64,000 nt of DNA, from positions 27,913,856 through 27,977,855 of the forward strand of contig NW_022145599.1 in NCBI RefSeq assembly GCF_000002235.5. Reading direction: 5' to 3'. Shown here piece after piece: positions 21,333 to 32,422 of the stretch (position 1 is its first letter; every line of letters starts with the position of its first letter). The translations under genes were made by a program, and so were the position numbers. The notes under the pieces are model-generated. The model was not told the DNA's origin and searched no databases. It saw nothing but the letters and a program-made list of their open reading frames with translations. Source of the DNA: Strongylocentrotus purpuratus (taxonomy: Eukaryota > Echinodermata > Echinoidea > Camarodonta > Strongylocentrotidae).

Positions 21333-22275
21333 AGTAGATATTCATTGATTTTTAAAAACTAAATTTATTTTCATTATTGCAAAGTTGAAACTTTGATTCA
21401 ACAAGGTTATCAAAATTCAATGCTTGGAAACATTCGAAGTACTGATTATTATAAATTACAAAACACTTAAATACAGCCCCGGCATAGCACCTGAAGAGCT
21501 CTCCGAACGCTGCTGAGATGTGTGAGATCACAGTATGGACATGACTTGCACAAGCAGACGATATCCCATGACATCTCACACATTTTCAGTGCCTGTGTTT
21601 TTTTATCTTCTCTTGAGTTCTTTCTCTTACTTCACTACTGTCAGGCTAAATGTATAATCTATTCCCTCACTCTAAACCCCGCGCGTGGTTTTATTTTGAT
21701 GACAAAGGTAGCGATACAAAAATAAAGAAATCTGTCGCTAGTAAACAAAATAAGACGCCAATGTATATTCAGCTGCACACACCGGGGTATGTTCGGCGTT
21801 TCAAGAGGGAACAAATGCCGTCCTTAATATCATTGCGGGGGGGGGGGGGTGTTTAATTTGAAAGTCTGGTTTCTTTGATTGTTAATTAACCCCTATCCTG
21901 TGTATTTACAAGCAAAAGATTTTAGTCATCAGAATCGGGTCGTATCCCCTTTTGAATGGTTTGACATGCCATTACATTTATATACACCAAACTCATTATA
22001 ATTTGAAAAATAATAGCTTTGCAATTATGTTCATTCTCTATGGGATGTCGTCTGCTTGGGCAGTGTTGGTCCATATAGTGACGTCATGAAAACATCGTTA
22101 TTTTTCCGGCGAATCTCTCGTATATCCCAGCTGCTATGGAGGTGGTTGTATTTGTATTTTTATAAATCACCCGATATGTAGTTGACCTAAAACTTGTCCG
22201 CTGGCCATCTGTTAGATTACAAGTTTCCAGTGATACATTATTTGACATATTTGTGATCTTCTTTGAATTTCACCT
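21333..22275. mobile_element. TTAA-flanked insertion, Kolobok/piggyBac-like
   Basis: TTAA on each side (21329-21332, 22276-22279), and a single TTAA at the empty site in repeat B copy 1 (7128-7131). Ends AGTAGATATTCA and, in complement, AGGTGAAATTCA agree at most positions. No transposase seen in 943 bp; a G-run lies near 21837. An AGG-type start with TTAA favours Kolobok. Confidence 0.65.
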
Positions 22276-22669
22276 TTAAAGGGACTTGGTAACATTGTTC
22301 AGATGAGAGAACTTAAGTGGTGCTAAGGTAGGGACTTCAATGCTAGATCCAATTGAAGATAATCTGAGAGTTTGAATTGCTTTTTTTGATAATATAATTT
22401 ATCTATTTTATTTTTCACTTCCGACAGGGTCTTTAACAATATGATAATGTGTGTCTTCATGGTAAACCCACGTGGCTATCTTCCATCTTTAAAATCCGCA
22501 TGATTATCTTAAATGTGATGGATTTATTGATGAGTAATACATGTATGTTAACCTTATAATGCCTACCTGGGCTACATGCAGTGGCGTACATGGGGTACTC
22601 CGTCAGAGGGGGGGGGGGGGGGGGGGCAAGCGACCGAAACAAACAAAAAAGGCGAGGCTAATTTTCACT

Positions 22670-23960
22670 TCTGGCGAGCGAGCGAGCAAAAAAAATCTTT
22701 AAGTAACGTTTGGTATATAAACTGGTATTGTTGCAAGTTGGGGGTGGGAACATTCACTTGTTAGCGACGTTAATTTCATTTTTTTTGCAAACGAGTGTAG
22801 TGAGCTAGAAAAAAATCATTTCTTTTTTAATAATTGCCACTTAAACTTGGTTCAATTGTCCCATGCAGGGCGCGGGAACAATATTGTGTTTAGGGTGGTT
22901 TTATACCCATTTTAGCTAGCGAGCGAAAATACATCTTTCTCTCAATGAATTGCTATATAAAATTTGTGTCATTGTTGCAGGTAGGGGGCGGGCACAATCG
23001 TGTTAAAGGCAATGTCAATCCCATTTTGGCGGGCAGGCAACCCCCTACATTTCTCTTTTTAATGATATTGTAGCAGGTTAGTGGTGGGCACATAATTCCA
23101 CGAGCTAGCGAGCGTAGCGAGCGAAAAAAAAAATCACTTCTCTTTTATAGAGAAAATATGGTACATAAAACTTGGGTTCATTGTTCCATGTCAGGGACGT
23201 GATTATTAAAAGCGGTGTTATTTCTATTTTGGCGAGCGAACGTAGCGAGCGAGCAAAAAAATCACTTCTCTTTTATAGGGAAAATATGGTATATAAATTT
23301 GGGTTCATTGTTCCATGTCAGGGACGTGATTATTAAAAGCGGTGTTATTTTTATTTTGGCGAGCGAGCATAGCGAACGAGTAAAATTTTTGTTATGATAA
23401 TTGGTTCATAAATTTCAGATTTTTTTGTTGCAGGGCAGGGCTTACACAATCATGTCTAAGGTGATGTTAATTCCGTTTTGGCGAGCACGAGCACACCAAA
23501 ACTTCTTTGAATAACGTTTGGTACATAATTATTAACTGGTTGTTGCAGGTTGGGGCGGGCACGTTAGCGGTGTCAATTCCATTTTGGCGAGCGAGCATAG
23601 CGAGTAAGCAAAAAAAATAATTCTCTTTTAATAGAAATTAATAAATAAACTTGTTTTTATTGGTGCAGGTCAGGATGGACGCAATCGCGTTTAACGCGAT
23701 TCAATTCCTTTTTGGCGAGAGGGCGAAAAAACTCTTCCATTTTTAATGTCTATTCATTTTATTCGCGAGCGAGTGTAGCGAGCGAGAAAAATGAATTAGT
23801 CTCTTTTAGTAACATTTGGTACTTATATTACATTTTTAATGATATTGTTGCAGGTCAAAGGTGGACACAATTGTTTCCAAAGCAATGTCTATTCATTTTA
23901 TTCGCGAGCGAGTGTAGCGAGCGAGAAAAATGAATTAGTCTCTTTTAGTAACATTTGGTA
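22670..23960. repeat. About 125-bp minisatellite with GCGAGCGTAGCGAGCG core
   Basis: About twelve units. Each has GGCGAGCGAGCGTAGCGAGC or a decayed form, then poly-A, TCTCTTTTA, GGTATATAAA, TTGTTGCAGG and GGCACAATYGTGTT. Adjacent units near 23230 and 23357 and near 23765 and 23903 are almost identical, pointing to recent local expansion. Confidence 0.9.
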
Positions 23961-24424
23961 CTTATATTGTGTGTTATTGTTGCCATGGTTGCAGGTCGGG
24001 GCCCGTCGGGGCAGGCACAATTGTATTCTAGGCAATACTAATCCTTTTCTTTTTTTCAGGGGGACGAGCAAGTGAAAACATTTAATACAAAATAGGTTAG
24101 CAAGCAGTTCGCGCCAGCGAAGAGTTTCGAATTTGTTATATCACTTATATTTTCCTATTTTCATTTGTTTTAATTTTTCAGGGCCGTATGCGGAATATTT
24201 TTCTGGTGGGGGAGGGGGAAAGATGCGTTAAAAGTTTTCGAAGAATCTCAAAAGCAAAAGGAGTGAAGGGAGTTCGAGCGACCGAACTGGTCATGAGGGT
24301 ACTTTTGCATTTTCAAAAGTAGAATTGAAGGATTTGGTATAGGCCTACACTACATTTTCAGGAAAAAAACTGTACGTTTTCAAAATATCTGGGGTCAACT
24401 GCCCCCCCCCCCCCCTGGTGCGTA

Positions 24425-24630
24425 CGGCAATGGTCTTTTTTTTTTTAAATTTCCCCATTTTTATTCCTTTCCTTTTCCCTTTGTCTTCCTTTTCTCTTCT
24501 TCTTTCTTTTTTCTTTCCTTTTTTTCCTTTTTTCTCTTTCTTTCCTTTTTTCTTCCCTTTTCCTTTTTTCTTTTTCTTTCCTTTCCTTTCTTTTCTTTTC
24601 TTTTCCCCTTTTTCTTTTTTTCCCCTGGAG
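24425..24630. repeat. Polypyrimidine tract (CTTTT)n
   Basis: Almost pure T and C on the plus strand for about 200 bp, between a poly-C run near 24402 and a poly-G run near 24638. Such tracts can form triplex DNA; here it is part of the hAT-ended element. Confidence 0.9.
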
Positions 24631-25151
24631 CCCGTCGGGGGGGGGGGGGCACTCTGCCCCCCTCCCCCCATAGGTACGCCAGTGGCTACACGATAGAGAG
24701 TTTACTGGTTGTTTGAGTTTGAGTCTTCGGGGGAACTGCAGTGATGGAATAAAGCACGGGAAACAGATAAAGGCCTGTTGGGTGGATAAAGTCTAAGGGC
24801 AGTTGACGAGGAAAACAAAACCTCTAGAACACTTCTCTCACAGGAGGGTCGCATGCAAGACACGTTTCTTCATTTTGCCCCCTTCCACCTTTCGCCGCTG
24901 GTTAATTTCCAGCACGATCGCAACAATTTGGGAAAACTAACCTACTATTTCCCAACATATTATGTGTTAAACATGACTATGACGTCCTAAGATGATGTCT
25001 AACGGATATAGAATAGGAAAATTGTCCCTGAGCTGAGTTGATTTTCGAAAATAGTTGCGATCATGTGATCGTACCATGAATAAAAAGAAAGAAACAAATA
25101 AATAGACGAAGAAGAATGTGGAAGCGGTAGCGATCGAAAAGGGGACCCACC

Positions 25152-25580
25152 CAAGCGCGTACGCAGGGGGGGGGGGGGATTTGGTGAAACCCCCTTCCTT
25201 CAGTTTTTGTTGTGTGTGTATTTTGGACCAAACCCCCCTTTTGTGATTTGTTTTGTTTTGTTTTCGTTCGTTAAATTTAAAAAAAAAAAAAAAAAAAATT
25301 ATGCCAATGGCTCACCTTAAAGAGATGACCTTACAGAGCAAAATGTCAAATTTACAAATTTCGAGACAAAAAAAAAGTCCTCTTACACCACCCACCCCCT
25401 CCCCCCTTATTCAGCGGCTGGCTGAGTCGTTGCGATTTAAAAAAAATAGTGTCCTCTTACTCTTCCCCCCCTCCCCCTGCTTATTCAGCGGCTGGCTGAG
25501 TCGTTGCGAAATTTTTGGCCCGATTTCAAAATGTTAACCCCCCCCCCCCTTCCCTTGAAAATATCCTGCGTACGCCACTG
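25152..25580. mobile_element. hAT MITE with perfect 8-bp target duplication
   Basis: GACCCACC flanks both ends (25144-25151, 25581-25588). Starts CAAGCGCGTACGCAGG and ends, in complement, CAGTGGCGTACGCAGG. The unfilled site is in repeat B copy 1 near 5784-5791. Interior contains GCTTATTCAGCGG with GGCTGGCTGAGTC twice, as in 17668-17821. Non-autonomous. Confidence 0.88.
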
Positions 25581-25840
25581 GACCCACCGCTGTGAACCAA
25601 ATGAATGTGAGTGAGACGACAAAAGAACAGGAACTGCTAGGATTGAAATTATGATGGTACTGACTTGCACCAATTGTGCTAAATAAGCTCAGCGTGCATG
25701 CATCGTTTCTTTGAACTTTAAAAATCAACCAAAAGCAATTTCAATACACTATTGTGGTGATCTGTTATTTACTCCTGCGAAAAAAAATGCTCCAGCTTTT
25801 ATTTCGTCTATGATGTACGAACAAAGGGCAAATGAGTATT

Positions 25841-26899
25841 AACTGAATTGTTTATAATCGAGCGAAAAACGCCAGGAGTAAATCATGAGTAACCTTTGCA
25901 CCCAGCTGCAATTGGCGGAAGAACACAAGCCCACTAATAATCAGAAAGTTTGTTCCCCTAAGCGGTGTGGTGCGCTTCACAATTCTAAAATTCGTTAACT
26001 GTACTAAAAATTGTACACCAAAAATGAGTATCCGTACGATCAAGGCATTGTTACATCACGTGTCTGAGAACTTTTGCAGTGCCATCTGTTTCAAGTAATC
26101 ATCCGTTCATTGTTTCTTTTCCTCTCCTCGTCACATATACAATTTCGGATAAGATTATATTTCTGAATATATAAATCTAGAAAATTAAAATGAAAGATTC
26201 GGAAAATTTGGATGTATATTCACCTTAAATTCAGGAAGGTGCCCGAATGTCCTGATATTTGGTCAGTGGGGTGCAAGAATATCATCATCGTATCAGGACA
26301 CCTACCCCCCAGACATTCGTGCAGCTGATCTTTTTAAATTTTAAGGAAAAAAATGCAAAACACGTTCAGGCTTATAAGCTGCACTTTCGTTACTAGACCC
26401 TAATACAAAAATGGTGTCCGAGAGCTAGGTACATTTAATTGCTTCGACAGCTGGAAATAGCTTTAGGCTTTTCATCATGCTTTGTATTAAGATGTCTTCC
26501 AAGCAGTAATATACCATATTTCTTGTCTAGCTACAGAAGTCCTTCCAAGGGGTTACTTCGAAAACTTGATGAGAAGTTCGTTTGCATTTGCGATCTAAAT
26601 TTGATATCTTTTCCTGAGGTTTATTACGTGTTGAAGAAAATTTCATGTTATTCTTCTGCAATCGAATTATTTTATGCTGCATCATGCCGACATTACAGAT
26701 TACAAACAGTAATTTTGTATGCAATTATATCTATCCATCTATGATATGTCAATATAAGCATCATGCATCGATACACAATAACAATAATATATAAGAATAG
26801 AAGCATGACCGTCGTCGGGTGAAGACGTTCCTTTTATCCGCTCCGCTCCTCCCATAAGCTTACTGTTGTCTCTCTCCAATTCTACGTGCGCATGCACAC
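25841..26899. other. Intergenic sequence and LINE-B 5' leader
   Basis: No gene or repeat was recognised from 25841 to about 26740. The last 100-150 bases before 26900 are GC-richer and probably form the LINE-B 5' UTR, but the exact 5' end and its target duplication could not be placed. Confidence 0.4.
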
Positions 26900-27823
26900 A
26901 TGGCGCATAAACAACAAAAACGCCAGCGTTCAAGCCCAGAAGGGCCCGCCCAGTCGAAGGCCAAGGACCAGCAAGGGTATGGATTAGATTTAGAGCTTCT
27001 TGACGAGAGACTGGATATCCATATGAATAAGATGTGGGACAAAATTCATGAAGAGTGTCGTGGACTGGAGAACAGAATTACAACAGAGATGAGACAAATA
27101 GAATCCAAAATATCTGATGTCATTGCTTCAGTCACTTTTAACGCAAACAACATAGAGAAAGTGATTAAGGACACAATTCCGACGCTAAGGAAGGAAATGA
27201 AGGATGACAAAGAATTTTTGGAGGAGGAAATAGATAGGTTGAACGCGTATAATTGCCGAGAGAACTTGGTATTTATTGGTATACCTGAAGAGGCGTCAGC
27301 CGAGGGGCCTGGTGGAGAAGATGTTAGAAAGACCTTGCAAAAGTTCTATAAGGATCATTTGAAGATGGACCCGGAGTTGGTGAAGGAAATGAAATACCAA
27401 CGAGTACATCGACTGGCCTCGACTTTGCGGCCGAGGCCAATAAAGGCCCGTTTTGTTTATTACGGAGATAGGGAGCTGATAATGAGCAACGCTAAATATC
27501 TAAAAGGCTCAAAGATGTATATATCAGAAGACCTACCAATCCGAATCAGGCAGAAAAGGAAAGCTCAGATGGAAGTTCTGAAAGTGGCAAGAGGAGCCGG
27601 AAAACTGGCTTACTTCTCCAGAACGGAGCCTTCGAAGCTCTTCGTAGATAGGGTTTATTTACCCATTGATAAGCAGGCCGAGTTCTTGGAAAAATGCAGA
27701 GGACCAAATCCCGGGCAGACCCCCAGGCCGACTTCCGGACCGTTTCCCGGACAGCGTGACCAGCAGCCGCAACCTCAGCCAGAGCATCAAGAAAGGCCAA
27801 TCCAGCTACTTCCAGTTGCGTAA
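26900..27823 (+). CDS. LINE-B ORF1 protein (RNA-binding, coiled coil)
   Basis: This 307-residue protein starts MAHKQQKRQRSSPEGPAQ, a basic N-terminus. A coiled coil follows (about 25-115, with LDERLDIHMNKMW and ENRITTEMRQIESK). The RRM-like region is ENLVFIGIPEEA (about 120-131). The C-terminal domain has YQRVHRLASTLRPRPIKARF and MYISEDLPIRIRQKRK, as in L1/Tx1 ORF1p. It ends in a Pro/Gln-rich tail. The role is RNA chaperone and particle formation. Just after the TAA is TTAG|GTAAGAAG (27828-27839), a good match to a 5' splice site. The frame is intact. Confidence 0.87.
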   Translation: MAHKQQKRQRSSPEGPAQSKAKDQQGYGLDLELLDERLDIHMNKMWDKIHEECRGLENRITTEMRQIESKISDVIASVTFNANNIEKVIKDTIPTLRKEMKDDKEFLEEEIDRLNAYNCRENLVFIGIPEEASAEGPGGEDVRKTLQKFYKDHLKMDPELVKEMKYQRVHRLASTLRPRPIKARFVYYGDRELIMSNAKYLKGSKMYISEDLPIRIRQKRKAQMEVLKVARGAGKLAYFSRTEPSKLFVDRVYLPIDKQAEFLEKCRGPNPGQTPRPTSGPFPGQRDQQPQPQPEHQERPIQLLPVA

Positions 27824-27951
27824 TAAATTAGGTAAGAAGCCATCAAATAAGATATAGAACCAATAACAATATCTTTGAAAAAGGAAAACATGATAGAAAT
27901 GAAAGAAAGCTGAAAAGAAATATTATCACAGGCGTACAAGCAAGAGATGAA

Positions 27952-28198
27952 TGATGTTTATCAGAAGAAAATAAAAGCTACATGAAAGATGCAGATGAAG
28001 AAATTATAGAAAAGAGAAGCAGACTACATAAAGAAAAGGAAAACTACAGGAAAGATAACATTGAAGTAACTAGACAAGAGAGGAGCAAACTACATATAAC
28101 TTTTCTGTCTTGAACTGTCTACTATATGCTAACTTGTTTTCTTTTGAAGAGTATGAAAATAGGATTTGATATACAGCTTTTGTCTATTTCATAGGTGT
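27952..28198 (+). repeat. 247-bp direct repeat, first copy
   Basis: From GATGTTTATCAGAAGAAAAT to TTGTCTATTTCATAGG, nearly identical to 28512-28758. The copies are offset by 560 bp, with only a handful of differences. Confidence 0.92.
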
Positions 28199-28511
28199 TA
28201 CAGTTTTGGTTGAATTTATTTAGGAACCAATATCGTATTTGAGGCTATAATTAAGGTAGGCACCTGCTAGAAAATGGTAAGCTTGTCTTATATAATGTGA
28301 ATTTCAGTTGGCAAGAATGGCATCTGAATAGAGTAATGTCAGGTTGACTTAGGCTTAAAAGAAAGAAAGAAAGAAAAATGAGTCTTAAACAGGATTTGAT
28401 ATTAGAAAATTTGAGGTATATTCCACTACTTCCCTGTTTTGTTGCACTTAGTTAGAAACCCTAACTGCATTTGTTTTCAGATAAGGTAGATACTTGCTTG
28501 ATATCATGTTG

Positions 28512-28758
28512 TGATGTTTATCAGAAGAAAATAAAAGCTACAAGAAAGATGCAGATGAAGAAATTATAGAAAAGAGAAGCAGACTATATAAAGAAAAAGG
28601 AAAACTACAGGAAAGATAACATTGAAGTAACTAGACAAGAGAGGAGCAAACTACATATAACTGTTCTGTCTTGAACTGTCTACTATATGCTAACTTGTTT
28701 TCTTTTGAAGAGTATGAAAATAGGATTTGATATACAGCTTTTGTCTATTTCATAGGTT
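28512..28758 (+). repeat. 247-bp direct repeat, second copy
   Basis: Second copy of the block at 27952-28198. It includes the same AGAAATTATAGAAAAGAGAA and CTACATATAACT landmarks. High identity implies recent duplication within the element. Confidence 0.92.
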
Positions 28759-29440
28759 TTTATTCCACGTCCCTGTGTAGCAGACGAAAATAGAGTAAAA
28801 GAAATGATTGATATAAATTCTTTTTTTTTTTTTTTTTTTAAATCAATTTGAGTTCATATCAATCAGTGAGTTCATATTAGGTCAAGCTTTTAGACCAAAT
28901 GCATATTTTTTTTTCCTTCTTGTCTGCCCCTAGGGGAACATAGATGCAAGATGTACAATTATAAAAACAAAAGAGATTGAAAAGAAAAGAAGACCAATGA
29001 TATACATAAAATGTATCTCACTAGAGTATGTTGGCAAATTTATCATGCCAGTTTCATATCAGTATAGAGTTACTCTCTATCTATGAAAGTGATACAGATA
29101 ATTGAGGTTTATCTCACAGCGTGCCCAGTTTTGAGGTATTTAGTTTAAACCCCTAACTGCATTTGATGCTACGTAAGGCAGGCACATGTTCAATAATAAG
29201 TTGTGATTGATATGTCTTTTATATAGCTTGCAGTCTGATCGACTGCCGTGAGTGAAGAAATGTTATGTTAACCAAAGCTTTAATAATAGGTAACCATTGT
29301 AATATTATTGTAAGTAAAGGAATATGATGGAAAAGGATGCAGTCTCTGAACAGTGTGAGGGAGAAGATAAAGAAGATAAAGAAAAGATGAGAGTCTGAAA
29401 ACAAAATTGATATATAGAACTGAGAGTATTTAACAGTTTT

Positions 29441-31905
29441 GGATAACTCTTATTCTTAGTCAAATAATTGCTTCATTTTTTTTTTTTCAGGACTGTTGCC
29501 AAGTCAAATTTCCTTATGTTTGAGAAGTATTTAAGCTTCGAACTACATGCGTCTCAAGAATGTCATCTTTTTGTTTAATTTTTTTTTTATTTTTTTTTAT
29601 ATGCATGCAAATTTCAAGGGTCTGTAGTTATTATTGTGAGACTGTTGGTGAAATGCATCACTCCTTAATAAGAGAAGAAAAGATGTAGCTTCGGAGAGTA
29701 TTGGAATGTAAATGGATAACTCTTATTCTTAGTCAAATAATTGCTTCATTTTTTTTTCAGGTGTACTTATCTATTATGTCACGAGAAGCAATACACTTAT
29801 TAGCATACTGGAAATGCTTTCGTTCTCTCAATGGAAAATCTATTTGACAGTTCTAGAGGAGCGGGAAAAAAAAGATTTTTTTTTTTTTTTTTTTTTATAT
29901 GCATGCAAATTCCAAGAGTCTGTAGTTTCTATTGTGAGACTGTTGATTGGGTGAAATGCATCACTCCTTAATAAGAGAAGAAAAGATGTAGCTTCGGAGA
30001 GTATTGGAATGTAAATGGATAACTCTTATTCTTAGTCAAATAATTGCTTCATTTTTCTTTCAGGGCTGTTGCCAAGTCAAATTTCCTTATGTTTGAGAAG
30101 TATTTAAGCTTCGAACTACATGCGTCTCAAGAATGTCATCTTTTTGTTCAATTTTTTTTTTTTTTTATATGCATGCAAATTCCAAGGGTCTGTAGTTATT
30201 ATTGTGAGACTGTTGGTGAAATGCATCACTCCTTAATAAGAGAAGAAAAGATGTAGCTTCGGAGAGTATTGGAATGTAAATGGATAACTCTTATTCTTAG
30301 TCAAATAATTGCTTCATTTTTTTCTTCAGGGCTGTTGCCAGGTCAAATTTCCTTATGTTTGAGAAGTATTTAAGCTTCGAACTACATGCGTCTCAAGAAT
30401 GTCATCTTTTTGTTTAAAAAAAAACTTTTTTTATATGCATGCAAATTCCAAGAGTCTGTAGTTTCTATTGTGAGACTGTTGATTGGGTGAAATACATCAC
30501 TCCTTAATAAGAGAAGAAAAGATGTAGCTTCGGAGAGTATTGGAATGTAAATGGATAACTCTTATTCTTAGTCCAATAATTGCTTCATTATTTTTTCAGG
30601 GCTGTTGACAAGTCAAATTTCCTTATGTTTGAGAAGTATTTAAGCTTCGAACTACATGCGTCTCAAGAATGTCATCTTTTTGTTTAATTTTTTTTTTTTT
30701 ATATGCATGCAAATTCCAAGGGTCTGTAGTTATTATTGTGAGACTGTTGGTGAAATGCATCACTCCTTAATAAGAGAAGAAAAGATGTAGCTTCGGAGAG
30801 TATTGGAATGTAAATGGATAACTCTTATTCTTAGTCAAATAATTGCTTCATTTTTTTCAGGTGTACTTATCTATTATGTCACGAGAAGCAATACACTTAT
30901 TAGCATACTGGAAATGCTTTTGTTCTCCCAATGGAAAATCTATTTGACAGTTCTAGAGGAGAGGGAAAAAAAAAAAAAAAAAAACTTTTTTTATATGCAT
31001 GCAAATTCCAAGAGTCTGTAGTTTCTATTGTGAGACTGTTGATTGGGTGAAATGCATCACTCCTTAATAAGAGAAGAAAAGATGTAGCTTCGGAGAGTAT
31101 TGGAATGTAAATGGATAACTCTTATTCTTAGTCAAATAATTGCTTCATTTTTCTTTCAGGGCTGTTGCCAAGTCAAATTTCCTTATGTTTGAGAAGTATT
31201 TAAGCTTCGAACTACATGCGTCTCAAGAATGTCATCTTTTTGTTTAATTTTTTTTTTTTTTTATATGCATGCAAATTCCAAGGGTCTGTAGTTATTATTG
31301 TGAGACTGTTGGTGAAATGCATCACTCCTTAATAAGAGAAGAAAAGATGTAGCTTCGGAGAGTATTGGAATGTAAATGGATAACTCTTATTCTTAGTCAA
31401 ATAATTGCTTCATTTTTTTTCTTCAGGGCTGTTGCCAGGTCAAATTTCCTTATGTTTGAGAAGTATTTAAGCTTCGAACTACATGCGTCTCAAGAATGTC
31501 ATCTTTTTGTTTAAAAAAAAACTTTTTTTATATGCATGCAAATTCCAAGAGTCTGTAGTTTCTATTGTGAGACTGTTGATTGGGTGAAATACATCACTCC
31601 TTAATAAGAGAAGAAAAGATGTAGCTTCGGAGAGTATTGGAATGTAAATGGATAACTCTTATTCTTAGTCAAATAATTGCTTCATTTTTTTTTCAGGGCT
31701 GTTGCCAAGTCAAATTTCCTTATGTTTGAGAAGTATTTAAGCTTCGAACTACATGCGTTTCAAGAATGTCATCTTTTTGTTTAAATTTTTTTATTTTTAT
31801 ATGCATGCAAATTCCAAGGGTCTGTAGTTATTATTGTGAGACTGTTGGTGAAATGCATCACTCCTTAATAAGAGAAGATAAGATGTAGCTTCGGAGAGTA
31901 TTGGT
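29441..31905 (+). repeat. Nine-unit tandem array with higher-order structure
   Basis: Units begin GGATAACTCTTATTCTTAGT at 29441, 29714, 30017, 30282, 30553, 30816, 31113, 31378 and 31650, 255-303 bp each. Seven are type a (CTGTTGCCAAGTCAAATTTC); units 2 and 6 are type b (GTGTACTTATCTATTATGTC). Tails alternate between GGGTCTGTAGTTATTATTG and GAGTCTGTAGTTTCTATTG. Units 2-5 match units 6-9, a 1.1-kb higher-order repeat present twice. Each unit has a poly-T/TTCAG run like a 3' splice site and a perfect octamer ATGCAAAT. Lies between LINE-B ORF1 and ORF2. Confidence 0.93.
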
Positions 31906-32422
31906 TGTTCCCAGGTGTACTTACCAGCTGCATGTTTTTCATGTTGGTATTTACTTGGTAGTTAAGCTATTATATGGGAAGATACTGGTTTACAACCCTG
32001 TGATTATTAAGGATGTTCCCTTTTTATATGTTGATTATTGAAATGTAATTTACTCCTGAATACTTAATCAATTTGTGATTAATAGATTCAAGAGCCTTCA
32101 AAGATTTTCGTACATGACATGTTTTTTTTTTTTATAATTGCAAGGAAGCATTTATTTTGTGTATTCTGTAAGTCAGGCTGTTATAGCACCTTCAATGTGG
32201 AGAGGGTACATAATCCTTTATAGCCTTATTTTCGGGAATGTTACCTTCAAATAGAAATTTTTAGAGTGGGAGGGGTGGGGCGGGGGAGCTGCAATATTGC
32301 ATGCCTTACATGTATCAGTTTCCTTCCCAGATGACGGGGTTTCGTTCTTGCTTTTCGTGGGGTCCTTTAAGGTGGGGGATTGGCTCTGGGACTGGGTTAA
32401 ATTTTCTTGTGTGTGATAGGTT
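31906..32422 (+). other. LINE-B sequence upstream of ORF2
   Basis: No ORF. Ends in TTTTCTTGTGTGTGATAG|G (32402-32420), a pyrimidine-rich AG resembling a 3' splice site four bases before the ORF2 ATG. Confidence 0.45.

Larger units (their letters stand above)
22579..24684. mobile_element. hAT-ended element carrying a GAGCGAGC minisatellite
   Basis: Starts CAGTGGCGTACATGGGG and ends, in complement, CACTGGCGTACCTATGGGG. Eight-bp flanks are GCTACATG (22571-22578) and GCTACACG (24685-24692); repeat B copy 1 has one uninterrupted GCTACACG site (complement, near 6834-6841). The interior is a tandem array and then a long polypyrimidine tract between G-runs. No transposase. Confidence 0.85.
21230..25840 (-). 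repeat. Dispersed repeat B, copy 2 (inverted)
   Basis: Reverse complement matches 5300-7238. Compared with copy 1 it has gained the TTAA-flanked insertion (21333-22275), a hAT-ended satellite carrier (22579-24684) and a hAT MITE (25152-25580). The homology includes the LINE-C tail at its left edge. Confidence 0.8.
27824..29440. other. LINE-B inter-ORF region, left part
   Basis: A-rich, purine-biased sequence with no ORF. Opens with a splice-donor-like site and contains the duplicated 247-bp block. The motif CCCTAACTGCATTTG recurs near 28460 and 29150, indicating a further, older internal duplication. Confidence 0.5.

Noticed and set aside
24425-24696. Open frames rich in Phe/Pro or Lys/Glu over the polypyrimidine tract
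   Set aside because: Open only because the sequence is nearly pure C/T; no domain and repeated on both strands.
26439-26744. 101-codon open frame upstream of LINE-B
   Set aside because: No motif, composition like random AT-rich sequence, and no splice or start context.
30044-31021. Short ORFs of about 70 codons repeated in the LINE-B tandem units
   Set aside because: They open or close depending on the length of poly-T/poly-A tracts and are not kept from unit to unit.
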